From NCBI RefSeq assembly GCF_900258035.1, contig NZ_OGTP01000015.1, positions 1 through 64,000 of the forward strand: a stretch of DNA of 64,000 nucleotides. The letters are read 5' to 3'. The notes under the pieces were generated by a model that did not search any database, was not told the origin of the DNA, and worked only from the letters and a program-made list of their open reading frames with translations. Below, in pieces: positions 8,961 through 17,717 of the stretch (its first letter is position 1; every line of letters begins with the position of its first letter). This DNA is from Caballeronia novacaledonica. GTDB lineage: Bacteria > Pseudomonadota > Gammaproteobacteria > Burkholderiales > Burkholderiaceae. Both the position numbers and the translations under genes were made by a program.

Positions 8961-9758
8961 ATGGGCTTTCTCGCTGGAAAACGAATTCTGCTGACAGGCC
9001 TGCTGTCGAACCGCTCGATCGCTTACGGCATCGCCGCGGCCTGCAAGCGCGAGGGCGCGGAACTGGCATTCACGTATGTCGGCGAGCGATTCAAGGAGCG
9101 CATCACCGAATTCGCGACGGAGTTCGGCAGCGACATGGTCTATCCCTGCGACGTCGCCGACGACGCGCAGATCGACGCGCTCTTCGCGTCGCTGAAGGAA
9201 CGCTGGGACTCGCTCGACGGTCTCGTGCACTCCATCGGCTTCGCGCCGCGCGAAGCGATCGCGGGCGACTTCCTCGACGGCATGACGCGCGAGAATTTCC
9301 GCGTCGCGCACGACATCTCCGCGTACAGCTTCCCCGCGCTCGCCAAGGCCGCCCTGCCGCTGCTGAAAGACGGCTCGTCGCTCGTCACGCTCTCCTATCT
9401 CGGCGCCGAACGCGCGCTGCCGAACTACAACACGATGGGTCTCGCGAAGGCATCGCTCGAGGCGAGCGTGCGTTACATGGCGGCGGCGCCGTCGCTCGGC
9501 GGCAAGGGCGTGCGCGTCAACGCCATTTCGGCCGGCCCGATCAAGACGCTCGCCGCGAGCGGCATCAAGGGCTTCGGCAAGATCCTGAACTTCGTCGAAG
9601 ACAACGCGCCGCTCAAGCGCAACGTGACGATCGAGCAAGTGGGCAATGTCGCGGCGTTCCTGCTGTCGGACCTGTCGGGCGGCGTGAGCGCGGAAGTCCT
9701 TCACGTCGACGCGGGGTTTCATGCGGTCGTCGGCGGAATGGACGGCGAGACGGAATAA
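8961..9758 (+). CDS. fabI: Enoyl-[acyl-carrier-protein] reductase, NADH
   Basis: FabI performs the last reduction of each fatty-acid elongation cycle in the cytoplasm. The 265-residue product has the short-chain-dehydrogenase fold. It has an N-terminal nucleotide-binding [16 protein letters not shown] and the FabI-type catalytic pattern Tyr146, Tyr156 and Lys163 ([19 protein letters not shown]). The start has AAGGAG 8 bases upstream. It is transcribed divergently from yejA and ends in a strong terminator. FabI is the target of triclosan and diazaborines. Confidence 0.96.
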   Translation: MGFLAGKRILLTGLLSNRSIAYGIAAACKREGAELAFTYVGERFKERITEFATEFGSDMVYPCDVADDAQIDALFASLKERWDSLDGLVHSIGFAPREAIAGDFLDGMTRENFRVAHDISAYSFPALAKAALPLLKDGSSLVTLSYLGAERALPNYNTMGLAKASLEASVRYMAAAPSLGGKGVRVNAISAGPIKTLAASGIKGFGKILNFVEDNAPLKRNVTIEQVGNVAAFLLSDLSGGVSAEVLHVDAGFHAVVGGMDGETE

Positions 9759-9787
9759 GCGCGCCTTCCCCGCTTCAAACAGAAAAG

Positions 9788-9824
9788 AAAAGCGCCGCTC
9801 ACTTTCACGTGAGCGGCGCTTTTT
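9788..9824. terminator. Bidirectional intrinsic terminator after fabI
   Basis: A long GC-rich stem (AAAAGCGCCGCTCAC with GTGAGCGGCGCTTTT) around a 6-base loop has A/T runs on both sides. It lies between the convergent fabI and a secreted-protein gene, so it can serve both. Confidence 0.85.
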
Positions 9825-9847
9825 GCTTGCTGCGGCCGTTCCCGAAC

Positions 9848-10234
9848 TCACCGATGTCCGTGCGGGCCGCCGTGACCGTTGCCATTGCCGTTGCCGTAAC
9901 CGTTGCCATATCCGTGCCCCGGCGGCGGACCATGATGCGGCCCGCGCCCATATCCGTGATAGCGATTCCAGTCGTTGCGGCTCCAGTAGCGCCGGCCGTC
10001 CCAATACCGGTTGCCGTGCCAGCCGATGACCACCGGCGGTGCATACACCGGCCCCGGCTGATAGACGACCGGCGGCGGAGGCGGCGCGTAGACCGGCATC
10101 GGCGCGACATACACCGGCGCCGGAATGCCGATGTTCACGCCCACGTGCACATCGGCGCGCGCGACGCCCGTCGCGCCCAACGCTGCGACGGCCAGCACGC
10201 CCGCCCCGATTCGTCCCGCGAAATTCTTCATCAT
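9848..10234 (-). CDS. Small secreted protein with WHGxRYWDGRRYW motif (copy 1)
   Basis: A protein of about 128 residues starting at ATG 10234 or the adjacent 10231. A signal peptide ending GVARA is followed by a conserved VGVNIGIPAPVYVAP segment and a Pro/Tyr-rich stretch. Then comes WHGNRYWDGRRYWSRNDW, and the tail is rich in Gly, His and Asn. The tryptophan-rich part resembles the YXWGXW-type motif of short envelope proteins; no enzymatic function is evident. A paralogue lies directly upstream (10461-10814), so the pair arose by tandem duplication. The function is unknown and probably relates to the cell envelope. Confidence 0.75.
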   Translation of the reverse strand: MMKNFAGRIGAGVLAVAALGATGVARADVHVGVNIGIPAPVYVAPMPVYAPPPPPVVYQPGPVYAPPVVIGWHGNRYWDGRRYWSRNDWNRYHGYGRGPHHGPPPGHGYGNGYGNGNGNGHGGPHGHR

Positions 10235-10411
10235 CTGCAATTCGACCTCGCTTTTCTGCTTGTTCGACTGAGTCGAAATATAACGGACAGCTTTCACCGC
10301 AATATTTCAGCTTTGTAAGTTTTTGCGTGCTCCGGCTTAATGTCAGGAGAAAGCTTACCTTTTGTTACATGGCGTTGGGGTCGAAAATTTCTCCGGCGGC
10401 GACAGAAACAA

Positions 10412-10440
10412 AAAAGCCACCCGCTGCGAAGGGTGGCTTT
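10412..10440 (-). terminator. Intrinsic terminator of the second WHG-motif gene
   Basis: AGCCACCC and GGGTGGCT form an 8-base stem with an 8-base loop. Read on the minus strand it is followed by a run of T, just past the stop codon at 10461. Confidence 0.75.
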
Positions 10441-10460
10441 CCGACCGCACTGCACGACGC

Positions 10461-10814
10461 TCAATGCCAGCCGTGGTGACCGTGGTCGTGATCGTCGTGG
10501 TCGTGATAGTGATCGTTGCCGTGACCGTGATAGCGATACCAGTCGTCCCGATTCCAGTAGCGGCGGCCATCCCAGTAACGATCGCCATGCCAGCCGACCA
10601 CGATGACCGGTGCCGCATAGACCGGCGGCGGAGGCGGCGCGTACACGACGGGCGGCGGAGGCGGCGCATAGACCGGTGCGGGCGCGACATACACGGGCGC
10701 GGGCACCCCGATGTTGACGCCCACGGACACTCCCGCATTCGCCGCGCCGGACGACATCAGACCGCCGATCATCACGGCGCCAGCCAGCACGGAAGCCTTC
10801 GATACCTTGTTCAT
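10461..10814 (-). CDS. Small secreted protein with WHGxRYWDGRRYW motif and His/Asp-rich tail (copy 2)
   Basis: A 117-residue product from ATG 10814 (MNKVSKASV), preceded by GAGG. It has a signal peptide ending GAANA, the same VGVNIGVPAPVYVAP block as its neighbour, and PPPPPVVY repeats. It then has WHGDRYWDGRRYWNRDDW and a tail made almost only of His and Asp, which could bind metal ions. The His/Asp-rich tail is the main difference from copy 1. No homologue of known function is recognised. Confidence 0.75.
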   Translation of the reverse strand: MNKVSKASVLAGAVMIGGLMSSGAANAGVSVGVNIGVPAPVYVAPAPVYAPPPPPVVYAPPPPPVYAAPVIVVGWHGDRYWDGRRYWNRDDWYRYHGHGNDHYHDHDDHDHGHHGWH

Positions 10815-10949
10815 GTGGTGCCCCACCTCGATGGGTTGTTTGTTGTGTTGACGGGACTATATCGGACGGATGCCGCATCGAGTGTTCGACTTCGTAACCT
10901 GCTATTACCGTCGAAAAGCTTTCTAAAAGTAATCTCGCACGCATGAAAA

Positions 10950-10976
10950 AGCGGCCTTCGAAGGACGAAGGCCGCT
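10950..10976 (-). terminator. Intrinsic terminator of the MFS transporter gene
   Basis: AGCGGCCTTCG and CGAAGGCCGCT form an 11-base stem with a 5-base loop, followed on the minus strand by TTTTT. It lies 24 bases past the stop codon at 11000. Confidence 0.85.
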
Positions 10977-10999
10977 GTCCGCGAGACGCGTCGGATCGA

Positions 11000-12319
11000 T
11001 CAGTTCGGCAGTTCCTGGCCCTTGGTTTCCGGCGCGAACGGAATCACCGCGAGGCCGATGAGAAACGCCACTGCGGTAATCGCGATCGGCACGCCGAGCG
11101 TCTTCATGTTGAGCACCATCGCGCCGATGCCGAAGTTGACGATCGCGCCGAAAAAGCGCCCCACCGACGTGCAGAACGCGAACGCGGTCGCACGCACGCG
11201 GGTTTCGAACTGCTCGGGCAGCCACAGCGAGAACAGCGCGAAGTTGCCGCCGAAGAAGCCCAGCACGAAGAGCAGCGCGATGAAAGGCACGAGCCCGTTC
11301 GGCAGATAGAACGCCCAGCCGAACGCGAGCGCGATCGATGCCGCCATGCCGACGAAGTACACCGCGAGCGTTTTTCTGCGGCCGATCTTCTCGGCCATCG
11401 GCGGCAGCGCGAGACAGCCGATGATCGTGCCGATCGAAAGCAGCCCGGTCGCGATCGACGCCATGCGCGCGGCGTCGTGCTTGTCCATGCCGGCTTTCGT
11501 CGCGAGTTGCACGACCGCGGACGGCTCGTACACCGCGCCCGCCCACAGACCGATGATCGCCACCGTCAACAGCACCGCCGCGACAATCGTGCGTTTGCGA
11601 TATTGCGCATTGAAGATCGCCTTGAGCGAGCTTTCGTGCTTGACGTGCGGCTGAACGGATTCGGAGCGCTCCCACTTGTCGGTTTCCTTCACGCGCAGGA
11701 GCACCATGATCGACACGACGACCGGGAACAGGCCGACGAGGAACATCGCGCGCCAGCCGAACGCCGCACCGATCGTGTAGTTCAGCGCGGCGGCAAGAAA
11801 GAAGCCCGCGTAATAGCCGGTTTGCAGATAACCCGCGCCCATTTTCCGGCGATCCTCCGGCCACGCCTCCGCGACATAAGTCCCCGCCAGCGCCCATTCC
11901 CCGCCGATCCCCACGCCCGCGAAGAAGCGATAGATGCCGAGCTCCCACACCGTATGCGAGGTCGCCGCGAGGCCGGTGAAAATCGCGAACGTGAAGATGG
12001 TCGCGGCGAGCACCTTGGTGCGTCCGAAACGGTCGGCGAGCGGCCCCCAGATGAACGAGAGTCCCCATCCCACCAGAAACAGCGCGAAGAGAATCGAGCC
12101 GGCGAGCCCGACATTCGCCGGCGTCGCCTCGTAGCCCGAGCGCGGCAACAATTCGGTGAGCGCGGGCGCGAGCACCAGCGCGTAGATGAACGAATCCATT
12201 CCGTCGAGCGTCCAGCCGGCCCACGCGCCCCAGAAACCGGTGATCTGCGACCGGTTGAGCGGCGTCTTCGTGGCGCGCGTGGCGCTTATCTGTCGATCCA
12301 GCGTTGTCGGCATGGCCAT
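11000..12319 (-). CDS. MFS transporter, candidate malonate/carboxylate importer
   Basis: A 439-residue inner-membrane protein with about 12 hydrophobic segments. The N-terminal GFWGAWAGWTLDGMDSFIY and the loop PLADRFGRTKVL are typical of the sialate/lactate (SHS) branch of the major facilitator superfamily, whose members are often proton symporters for carboxylates. The ATG at 12319 follows GGAG by 4 bases; a second ATG at 12313 is also possible. It is divergent from the malonate-decarboxylase regulator and shares a 138-base intergenic region with it. Specificity for malonate is my inference from this context only. Confidence 0.8.
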   Translation of the reverse strand: MAMPTTLDRQISATRATKTPLNRSQITGFWGAWAGWTLDGMDSFIYALVLAPALTELLPRSGYEATPANVGLAGSILFALFLVGWGLSFIWGPLADRFGRTKVLAATIFTFAIFTGLAATSHTVWELGIYRFFAGVGIGGEWALAGTYVAEAWPEDRRKMGAGYLQTGYYAGFFLAAALNYTIGAAFGWRAMFLVGLFPVVVSIMVLLRVKETDKWERSESVQPHVKHESSLKAIFNAQYRKRTIVAAVLLTVAIIGLWAGAVYEPSAVVQLATKAGMDKHDAARMASIATGLLSIGTIIGCLALPPMAEKIGRRKTLAVYFVGMAASIALAFGWAFYLPNGLVPFIALLFVLGFFGGNFALFSLWLPEQFETRVRATAFAFCTSVGRFFGAIVNFGIGAMVLNMKTLGVPIAITAVAFLIGLAVIPFAPETKGQELPN

Positions 12320-12457
12320 GTCTCTCCAGAGAAATTAACGACGCGCCGGTTAAAAGTGTTTGTTCTGGCGTCTAGGGAAAGCACCGGGGTTCCGTGTGCA
12401 TTTTTATATATAATATTTGAACATCGACCAACGACAACTCCGCACTTTCACCTAGCC
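12320..12457. promoter_or_regulatory. Divergent control region between the MFS gene and the mdc operon
   Basis: The gap holds an AT-rich island (about 12401-12418, TTTTTATATATAATATTT), with a TATAAT at 12409-12414 for the mdc direction. No good -35 hexamer is seen at the right distance, as is common for regulated promoters. The near-symmetric AT island is the likeliest operator for the adjacent GntR-type protein. This is suggestive only. Confidence 0.4.
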
Positions 12458-13228
12458 ATGCCGACAGATCTCTCCGCCGGGTCGCCTCCGGCAACCTTTC
12501 GCGACGCGCAGTTCGAACCGCGCCAGAGCACGTCGCGCTTCATCGCGGATGCGCTGCGCGCCGCGATCGTCGAAGGCGCGCTGCTGCCGGGCGAGCCGCT
12601 GCGTCAGGACGCCATCGCGCGGCAGTTTTCCGTCAGCGCGATTCCGGTGCGCGAAGCGTTTCGCCAGCTCGAAAGCGAAGGCTGGGTGACGATCGAGCCG
12701 AACCGGGGCGCGGCCGTCAGCTTGCAATCGGCTGACGAGGCCCGCGAAATCTACGAAATCCGCGCGTCGCTCGAAAGCCTGGCGATCGGCATCGCGATCG
12801 GGCATCACACGCCCGGCACGCTCGCCGAAGCGAAGCGCCTGCTCGAAGCCGCCGAAAACGAGCCCGATCCCGCGCTGTATGTCGTGCGCAACGAGCAGTT
12901 CCACATGAGTCTCTACGCGCCCGCCGATCGCCCGCGTCTGATGGAACTGATCGGCCAGATGCACCGGCGCGGCGAGCGCTATCTGCGTTTGAAGCTCGGG
13001 CTTCCGATCCATAAAGATTCGTCCGATGCCGAGCATCGCGCGATCTTCGACGCACTCGCCGCGCGCGATATCGAACAGGCGCAAACGCTCGTCGCGCGCC
13101 ATCTGCTCGCCACGGGCGAACTGATCTACCGCTTTCTCGCCGATGCGCAAGCGCTCGCTCAGAACACGCACGTAAAAAAGCGGCGCCGCGCATCTTCCCG
13201 ATCGACTTCCGTGAAGGCCGACCAATGA
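12458..13228 (+). CDS. GntR-family (FCD domain) regulator of malonate genes
   Basis: A 256-residue cytoplasmic regulator. The N-terminal winged helix (about residues 25-90) contains RQDAIARQFSVSAIPVREAFRQLESEGWV, and an all-helical FCD effector domain follows (about 100-230). The start at 12458 is the ATG closest to the promoter and begins the first conserved region. The gene is coupled to mdcA by a 4-base ATGA overlap, so it is the first cistron of the operon it probably controls. FCD regulators of malonate catabolism (MatR/MdcY type) usually act as repressors released by malonate or malonyl-CoA. The ligand here is inferred. Confidence 0.88.
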   Translation: MPTDLSAGSPPATFRDAQFEPRQSTSRFIADALRAAIVEGALLPGEPLRQDAIARQFSVSAIPVREAFRQLESEGWVTIEPNRGAAVSLQSADEAREIYEIRASLESLAIGIAIGHHTPGTLAEAKRLLEAAENEPDPALYVVRNEQFHMSLYAPADRPRLMELIGQMHRRGERYLRLKLGLPIHKDSSDAEHRAIFDALAARDIEQAQTLVARHLLATGELIYRFLADAQALAQNTHVKKRRRASSRSTSVKADQ

Positions 13229-14886
13229 ACGACGTCATCGCTGAAACCCGTAACTGGAACACGCGCGCGCAGGAAAAAGCGCGCCGCCTGCAACTGATCG
13301 AACCGTGGCTCGACGGCCCGGTGCTCGATCCCGCGCGCATCGTCGATGCGTTGAGCGCGCTGATCGTCACCGGCGATCGCGTCGCGCTCGAAGGCAACAA
13401 CCAGAAGCAGGCCGACTTCCTCTCGCGCGCCTTCGCGAAGCTCGATCCCGCGCGTGTGCACGACATCCATTTGCTCATTTCGAGCATCAGCCGGCCGGAA
13501 CATCTCGCGCTCTTCGAGCAAGGTATCGCGCACAAGGTCGATTTCGCTTTCGCCGGGCCGCAGAGCCTGCGCGTCGCGCAACTGCTCGAAGACGGTCTGC
13601 TGGAGATCGGCGCGATCTATACGTATATCGAACTGTATGCGCGCATGTTCATCGATCTCACGCCGCAGGTCGCGCTCGTGTGCGCGGCGCAGGCCGATCG
13701 TCACGGCAATCTCTACACCGGCGCGAACACCGAGGACACGCCGACGATCGTCGAGGCCACCGCGTTCCGCCACGGCATCGTGGTCGCGCAGGTGAACGAG
13801 ATCGTCGATGAACTGCCGCGCGTCGATATTCCCGGCTCGTGGGTCGATGTCGTCGTGCAGGCGGACCGCCCGTTCGCAGTCGAGCCGCTCTTCACGCGCG
13901 ACCCGCGCCACATCGGCGAGCTGCAAATCCTGATGGCGATGATGACGATTCGCGGCATCTACGACCGCTACGGCGTCACGTCGCTCAATCACGGCATCGG
14001 TTTCGATACGGCCGCGATCGAACTGCTGTTGCCGACGTACGGCGAAGCGCTCGGACTGAAGGGCAAGATCTGCACGAACTGGGCGCTCAATCCGCATCCG
14101 ACACTCATTCCCGCGATCGAATCCGGCTGGGTGCAGAGCGTGCACTGCTTCGGCAGCGAAGTCGGCATGGAGGATTACATCGCGGCGCGCTCCGACGTGT
14201 TCTTCACCGGGCGCGACGGCAGCCTGCGCTCGAATCGCGTGTTCTGTCAGCTCGCGGGGCAATACGGCGTCGATCTCTTCATCGGCTCGACGCTGCAGAT
14301 GGACGCCGACGCGAATTCCTCGACGGTCACGCTCGGACGACTCGCCGGCTTCGGCGGCGCGCCGAACATGGGACACGATCCGCGCGGCCGGCGCCATTCG
14401 AGCGAAGCGTGGCTCAAGCTCCTGAAGGACGACGGCCCGAACCCGAAAATCGCGCGCGGCCAGAAGCTCGTCGTGCAGACCGCCGAGACGTACAAGAAAG
14501 GCGGCGAGCCGACCATCGTCGATGCGCTCGACGCGATCGCCGTCGGCGAGAAAAGCGGCATGCCGATCGCGCCCGTCATGATCTACGGCGACGACGTCAC
14601 GCACGTCGTGACCGAGGAAGGCATCGCGTATCTGCACGCGGCCGAAGGCGTCGATGAACGGCGCGCCGCGCTGGCGGCCGTCGCGGGCGTGACGCCCATC
14701 GGCATGCGCGCCGATCCCGCCAGAACCGCCGAGTTGAGGCGGCGCGGCATCGTCGCGTATCCGGAAGATCTGGGCGTGCGGCGCGGCGAAGCGAAACGCT
14801 CCCTGCTCGCGGCGCGCAGCATCGACGATCTCGTCGCGTGGTCAGGCGGTTTATACACGCCGCCCGCGCGCTTCCGGAGCTGGTGA
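13225..14886 (+). CDS. mdcA: Malonate decarboxylase alpha subunit (acetyl-ACP:malonate ACP transferase)
   Basis: MdcA swaps acetate for malonate on the prosthetic group of the decarboxylase ACP (MdcC), loading the substrate. The 553-residue length is typical. The N-terminal WNTRAQEKARRL and VALEGNNQKQADFL regions, and later GFGGAPNMGHDPRGRRHSSE, are characteristic of this CoA-transferase-like family. The ATG overlaps the stop of the regulator gene by 4 bases, and the stop overlaps mdcB. The complex is cytoplasmic and biotin-independent in this arrangement, since no membrane-pump subunit genes are seen. Confidence 0.96.
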   Translation: MNDVIAETRNWNTRAQEKARRLQLIEPWLDGPVLDPARIVDALSALIVTGDRVALEGNNQKQADFLSRAFAKLDPARVHDIHLLISSISRPEHLALFEQGIAHKVDFAFAGPQSLRVAQLLEDGLLEIGAIYTYIELYARMFIDLTPQVALVCAAQADRHGNLYTGANTEDTPTIVEATAFRHGIVVAQVNEIVDELPRVDIPGSWVDVVVQADRPFAVEPLFTRDPRHIGELQILMAMMTIRGIYDRYGVTSLNHGIGFDTAAIELLLPTYGEALGLKGKICTNWALNPHPTLIPAIESGWVQSVHCFGSEVGMEDYIAARSDVFFTGRDGSLRSNRVFCQLAGQYGVDLFIGSTLQMDADANSSTVTLGRLAGFGGAPNMGHDPRGRRHSSEAWLKLLKDDGPNPKIARGQKLVVQTAETYKKGGEPTIVDALDAIAVGEKSGMPIAPVMIYGDDVTHVVTEEGIAYLHAAEGVDERRAALAAVAGVTPIGMRADPARTAELRRRGIVAYPEDLGVRRGEAKRSLLAARSIDDLVAWSGGLYTPPARFRSW

Positions 14887-15740
14887 TGAAGCTCGCCTTA
14901 CGTGACATCGGCCATGCGCCGTCGCCGTCGTTCATCGCGGAAGGTGCCGTCGATGCGCTCATCGCCGAAGCGCGTCTCACGCCCAAGCCCGCGCTCGTCG
15001 ATGAACGCGGCAGCGGCGCGCATCGTGACCTCGATCTCGACACGATGCTGCGTTCCGCGCATGCGCTGCAACCGACGTTTCTCGCCATCGCGCGCGCGGC
15101 TCATGGCGTGCGGCCATCGCAGGCGCTGCGCGAGCAACTGGCGCGCATCGGCCGCGAAGGCGAAGCCGCGATGATGCACGCGACGAACGGCAGCAACGCG
15201 CATCGCGGAGCGATATGGATCGTCGGTTTGCTCTGCGCGGGCGCGGCGATGCACGCCCCCGAAGAAAGCGACGCGATCTGTTTTTCCGCCGCCGATATCG
15301 CGCGTTTTGAGGACCGGTATGCGCCGGCATCCGCGACGGCGAGCCACGGCGCGCGCGTGACCGAACGCTATCGCGTGGCCGGCGCGCGGGGCGAAGCGCG
15401 CAACGCATTTCCGCATGCGCGGCTCATCGGCCTGCCCGCGCTCGACGATGCGCGCGCACGCGGTCTCGACAAACCCGGCGCGCGGCTCGATGCGCTCGTC
15501 GCCATCATGGCGTCGCTGGACGACACGTGTCTTCTGCATCGCGGCGGCATGAACGCGCTCGACGCGGCGCAACGCGGCGCGCGCGACGTATTGCGGCACG
15601 GCGGCGCAGGCACGAACGAAGGCCGTGCGGCGCTCGCCCGGCTCGACGCCGAATTGCTGGCATTGAACGCATCGCCCGGCGGCGCCGCCGACCTGCTCGC
15701 GGCGACACTTTTTCTCGACAGTCTCAGGCGTCTGGCTTAA
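14886..15740 (+). CDS. mdcB: Triphosphoribosyl-dephospho-CoA synthase
   Basis: MdcB joins dephospho-CoA and ATP to make the precursor of the 2'-(5''-phosphoribosyl)-3'-dephospho-CoA prosthetic group of MdcC. The 284-residue product belongs to the CitG/MdcB family, seen in TPKPALVDERGSGAHRDLDL, ATNGSNAHRGAIW and the C-terminal DTCLLHRGG. The ATG shares one base with the mdcA stop (TGATG). A GTG three bases earlier is also possible. The mdcC gene starts 23 bases downstream, the largest gap in the operon. Confidence 0.94.
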   Translation: MKLALRDIGHAPSPSFIAEGAVDALIAEARLTPKPALVDERGSGAHRDLDLDTMLRSAHALQPTFLAIARAAHGVRPSQALREQLARIGREGEAAMMHATNGSNAHRGAIWIVGLLCAGAAMHAPEESDAICFSAADIARFEDRYAPASATASHGARVTERYRVAGARGEARNAFPHARLIGLPALDDARARGLDKPGARLDALVAIMASLDDTCLLHRGGMNALDAAQRGARDVLRHGGAGTNEGRAALARLDAELLALNASPGGAADLLAATLFLDSLRRLA

Positions 15741-15763
15741 GCCGAATCGAAGAGGAACGAACG

Positions 15764-16066
15764 ATGGAAAACATGCGATACGAATATCCCGCCAAACGGC
15801 CCGTGACGCGCCGCGCGCACGTCGGCGTGGTCGGCTCGGGCGATCTCGAAGTGCTGCTCTCGCCCTCGCAGAACGCGAACGCGGAAGTGGTGATCCGCAC
15901 GAGCGTCGATGGTTACGGCCACGTATGGAAAAGTGTGCTCGACCGCTTCTTCCAGCGCTACGACGGCGCGGCGAAGATCGAGCTGAACGATTTCGGCGCG
16001 ACACCCGGCGTCGTCATGCTGCGGCTGAACGAAGCCGTCGAAGCGAGCGAAGGAGACACGCCATGA
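15764..16066 (+). CDS. mdcC: Malonate decarboxylase acyl-carrier protein (delta subunit)
   Basis: A 100-residue acyl carrier. Ser25 in VVGSGDLEVL is the expected attachment point of the phosphoribosyl-dephospho-CoA group, matching the Ser25 known for the Klebsiella protein. It carries the acetyl or malonyl thioester between the MdcA, MdcDE and MdcH active sites. The ATG at 15764 is preceded by AGAGGAACGA and begins the conserved region; a longer upstream reading is a shadow of mdcB. The stop overlaps mdcD by 4 bases. Confidence 0.95.
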   Translation: MENMRYEYPAKRPVTRRAHVGVVGSGDLEVLLSPSQNANAEVVIRTSVDGYGHVWKSVLDRFFQRYDGAAKIELNDFGATPGVVMLRLNEAVEASEGDTP

Positions 16067-16905
16067 ACGCGCACGACACGTTTCTCGCGCGGCACAGCTT
16101 CATCGAACTGACGGCGCGCGAACGGACGCGGGCGCTCTTCGACAAGGGCACGTTCCGCGAACTGCTCGGCCCGTTCGAGCAGATCGAATCGCCGTGGCTC
16201 GCGATGCAGAACATCGTCTGCCAGGCGGACGACGGCGCGGTCATCGCGCGCGGCACGCTCGGCGGCGAGCCCGCGCTGATCGCCGCGATCGAACCCGCGT
16301 TTCAGGGCGGCAGCATCGGCGAAGTGTCGGGCGCGAAGATCGCCGCGGCGCTCGAAATGGCGCTGGGCGAGTTCGAAGCCGGACGCGCGATCCGCCCCGT
16401 CGTGCTGTTCGAAACCGGCGGCGTGCGCTTGCAGGAAGCCAATCTCGGGCTCGCGGCCATCGCGGAGATTCAGGCGGCGATCGTCGCGCTGCGGGCTCAT
16501 GTGCCCGTGGTCGGCGTGATCGGCGGGATGGTCGGCTGCTTCGGCGGCATGTCGCTCGCGGCCGCGCTCTGCACCGAACTCGTGATGACGCGTCAGGCGC
16601 GGCTCGGCATGAACGGGCCGGAAGTGATCGAACAGGAAGCGGGCATCGAAGAACTCGATTCGGGCGACCGGCGCCTGATCTGGTCGATGATCGGCGGCGA
16701 GGAACGCGTCGCGGTCGGGCTCGCGGATACGCTCGTCGAAGACGATACCGATCAGGTCCGCGACGCCGTGCTCGCCGCGTTCGAACGCGGCGTGCCGAAA
16801 CGGCATCGCACCGAAGACGTCGACGGCTTCATCGCGCGGCTTGCGCAAGTGAATCCGGACGCGATCGATCCCGACACACTGCGCACACTCTGGGGCACAT
16901 CATGA
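16063..16905 (+). CDS. mdcD: Malonate decarboxylase beta subunit
   Basis: MdcD, with MdcE, forms the carboxyltransferase-like core that decarboxylates malonyl-S-ACP. The 280-residue product has a crotonase/carboxyltransferase fold. It shows VLFETGGVRLQEANLG followed by VVGVIGGMVGCFGGMSLAAAL, the oxyanion-hole region, and GMNGPEVIEQEAGIEELD. The start overlaps mdcC by ATGA, and the end overlaps mdcE by the same device. Confidence 0.95.
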   Translation: MNAHDTFLARHSFIELTARERTRALFDKGTFRELLGPFEQIESPWLAMQNIVCQADDGAVIARGTLGGEPALIAAIEPAFQGGSIGEVSGAKIAAALEMALGEFEAGRAIRPVVLFETGGVRLQEANLGLAAIAEIQAAIVALRAHVPVVGVIGGMVGCFGGMSLAAALCTELVMTRQARLGMNGPEVIEQEAGIEELDSGDRRLIWSMIGGEERVAVGLADTLVEDDTDQVRDAVLAAFERGVPKRHRTEDVDGFIARLAQVNPDAIDPDTLRTLWGTS

Positions 16906-17717
16906 CCGACGCACTTTCTCGCGGCGAACGCTGGCTCGACGCGCTGACTTCGCCCTCCACGCGAACGGCAAGCGGACCGGTCCGCGCCCGCGACGGCCAG
17001 CTCGACGGCGAACGCGCCAGCTTCTTCGCCGTCGTGCCCGATCCGCAAAACCGCTTTGTCCGCGCGACCGATAACGTCGTCGGACTCGAACAAGGCTGGC
17101 TGCTCGCGCGCGCCGTGCGCGAAGTCATCGACGCCGATCGCGATGCCGGCGTGAAGCGCCCGATCGTCGCCGTCGTCGACGTGAAAAGCCAGGCGTACGG
17201 ACGCCGCGAAGAACTGCTCGGCGTCCATCTCGCGTGCGCGGCCGCCGTCGATGCCTACGCGAGCGCGCGGCTCGCGGGTCATCCGGTGATCGCGCTGATC
17301 GTCGGGCCGGCGATGTCGGGCGCGTACCTCGCGCACGGCTATCAGGCGAACCGCATCGTCGCACTCGACGCGCCCGGCACGGCCGTCCACGCGATGGGCA
17401 AGGAAGCCGCCGCGCGTGTCACGCGACGCAGCGTCGAAAGCCTTGACGCACTCGGCGACGCCGTCCTGCCGATGTCGTACAAGATGAGCGCGTACGCGAA
17501 GCTCGGCTTGCTGCACGAACTGATCGAAGGCGTCGATGCCGACGCGCCCTCTTCCGCCGATATCGAGCGCCTGAAAGCGTCGCTCGCCGCCGCGGTGAAG
17601 GACGCGCGCAACGGTCCGCGCGACCTGTCGTCCCGGCTCGCTTCCGCCGATGCGAAGCGCACGCGCGCGGCGTCGATCGAAGTGCGCAGGCGCATGCGCG
17701 AGCAGTGGAGCGCGTGA
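16902..17717 (+). CDS. mdcE: Malonate decarboxylase gamma subunit
   Basis: The 271-residue partner of MdcD. Conserved parts are IVAVVDVKSQAYGRREE, the glycine-rich IVGPAMSGAYLAHGYQANRI and VLPMSYKMSAYAKLGLLHEL. It completes the active site that removes CO2 from malonyl-ACP. The ATG overlaps the mdcD stop by 4 bases, and its stop shares a base with mdcG. The C-terminal tail (RTRAASIEVRRRMREQWSA) is basic and helical, as in homologues. Confidence 0.94.
   Translation: MTDALSRGERWLDALTSPSTRTASGPVRARDGQLDGERASFFAVVPDPQNRFVRATDNVVGLEQGWLLARAVREVIDADRDAGVKRPIVAVVDVKSQAYGRREELLGVHLACAAAVDAYASARLAGHPVIALIVGPAMSGAYLAHGYQANRIVALDAPGTAVHAMGKEAAARVTRRSVESLDALGDAVLPMSYKMSAYAKLGLLHELIEGVDADAPSSADIERLKASLAAAVKDARNGPRDLSSRLASADAKRTRAASIEVRRRMREQWSA

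Noticed and set aside
8766..10004. Extension of yejA upstream to 10004
   Set aside because: A clear signal peptide starts at 8765, and the extension lies opposite fabI and its terminator.
8861..10318. 485-codon plus-strand frame running through fabI and beyond
   Set aside because: It is out of frame with fabI, has no ribosome-binding site or domain, and crosses a strong terminator.
10820..10950. CRISPR or phage-like repeats near the WHG-motif genes
   Set aside because: The repetitiveness comes from Pro/Tyr and His/Asp codon repeats within the proteins; no spaced direct repeats of constant length were seen in this or any other part of the window.
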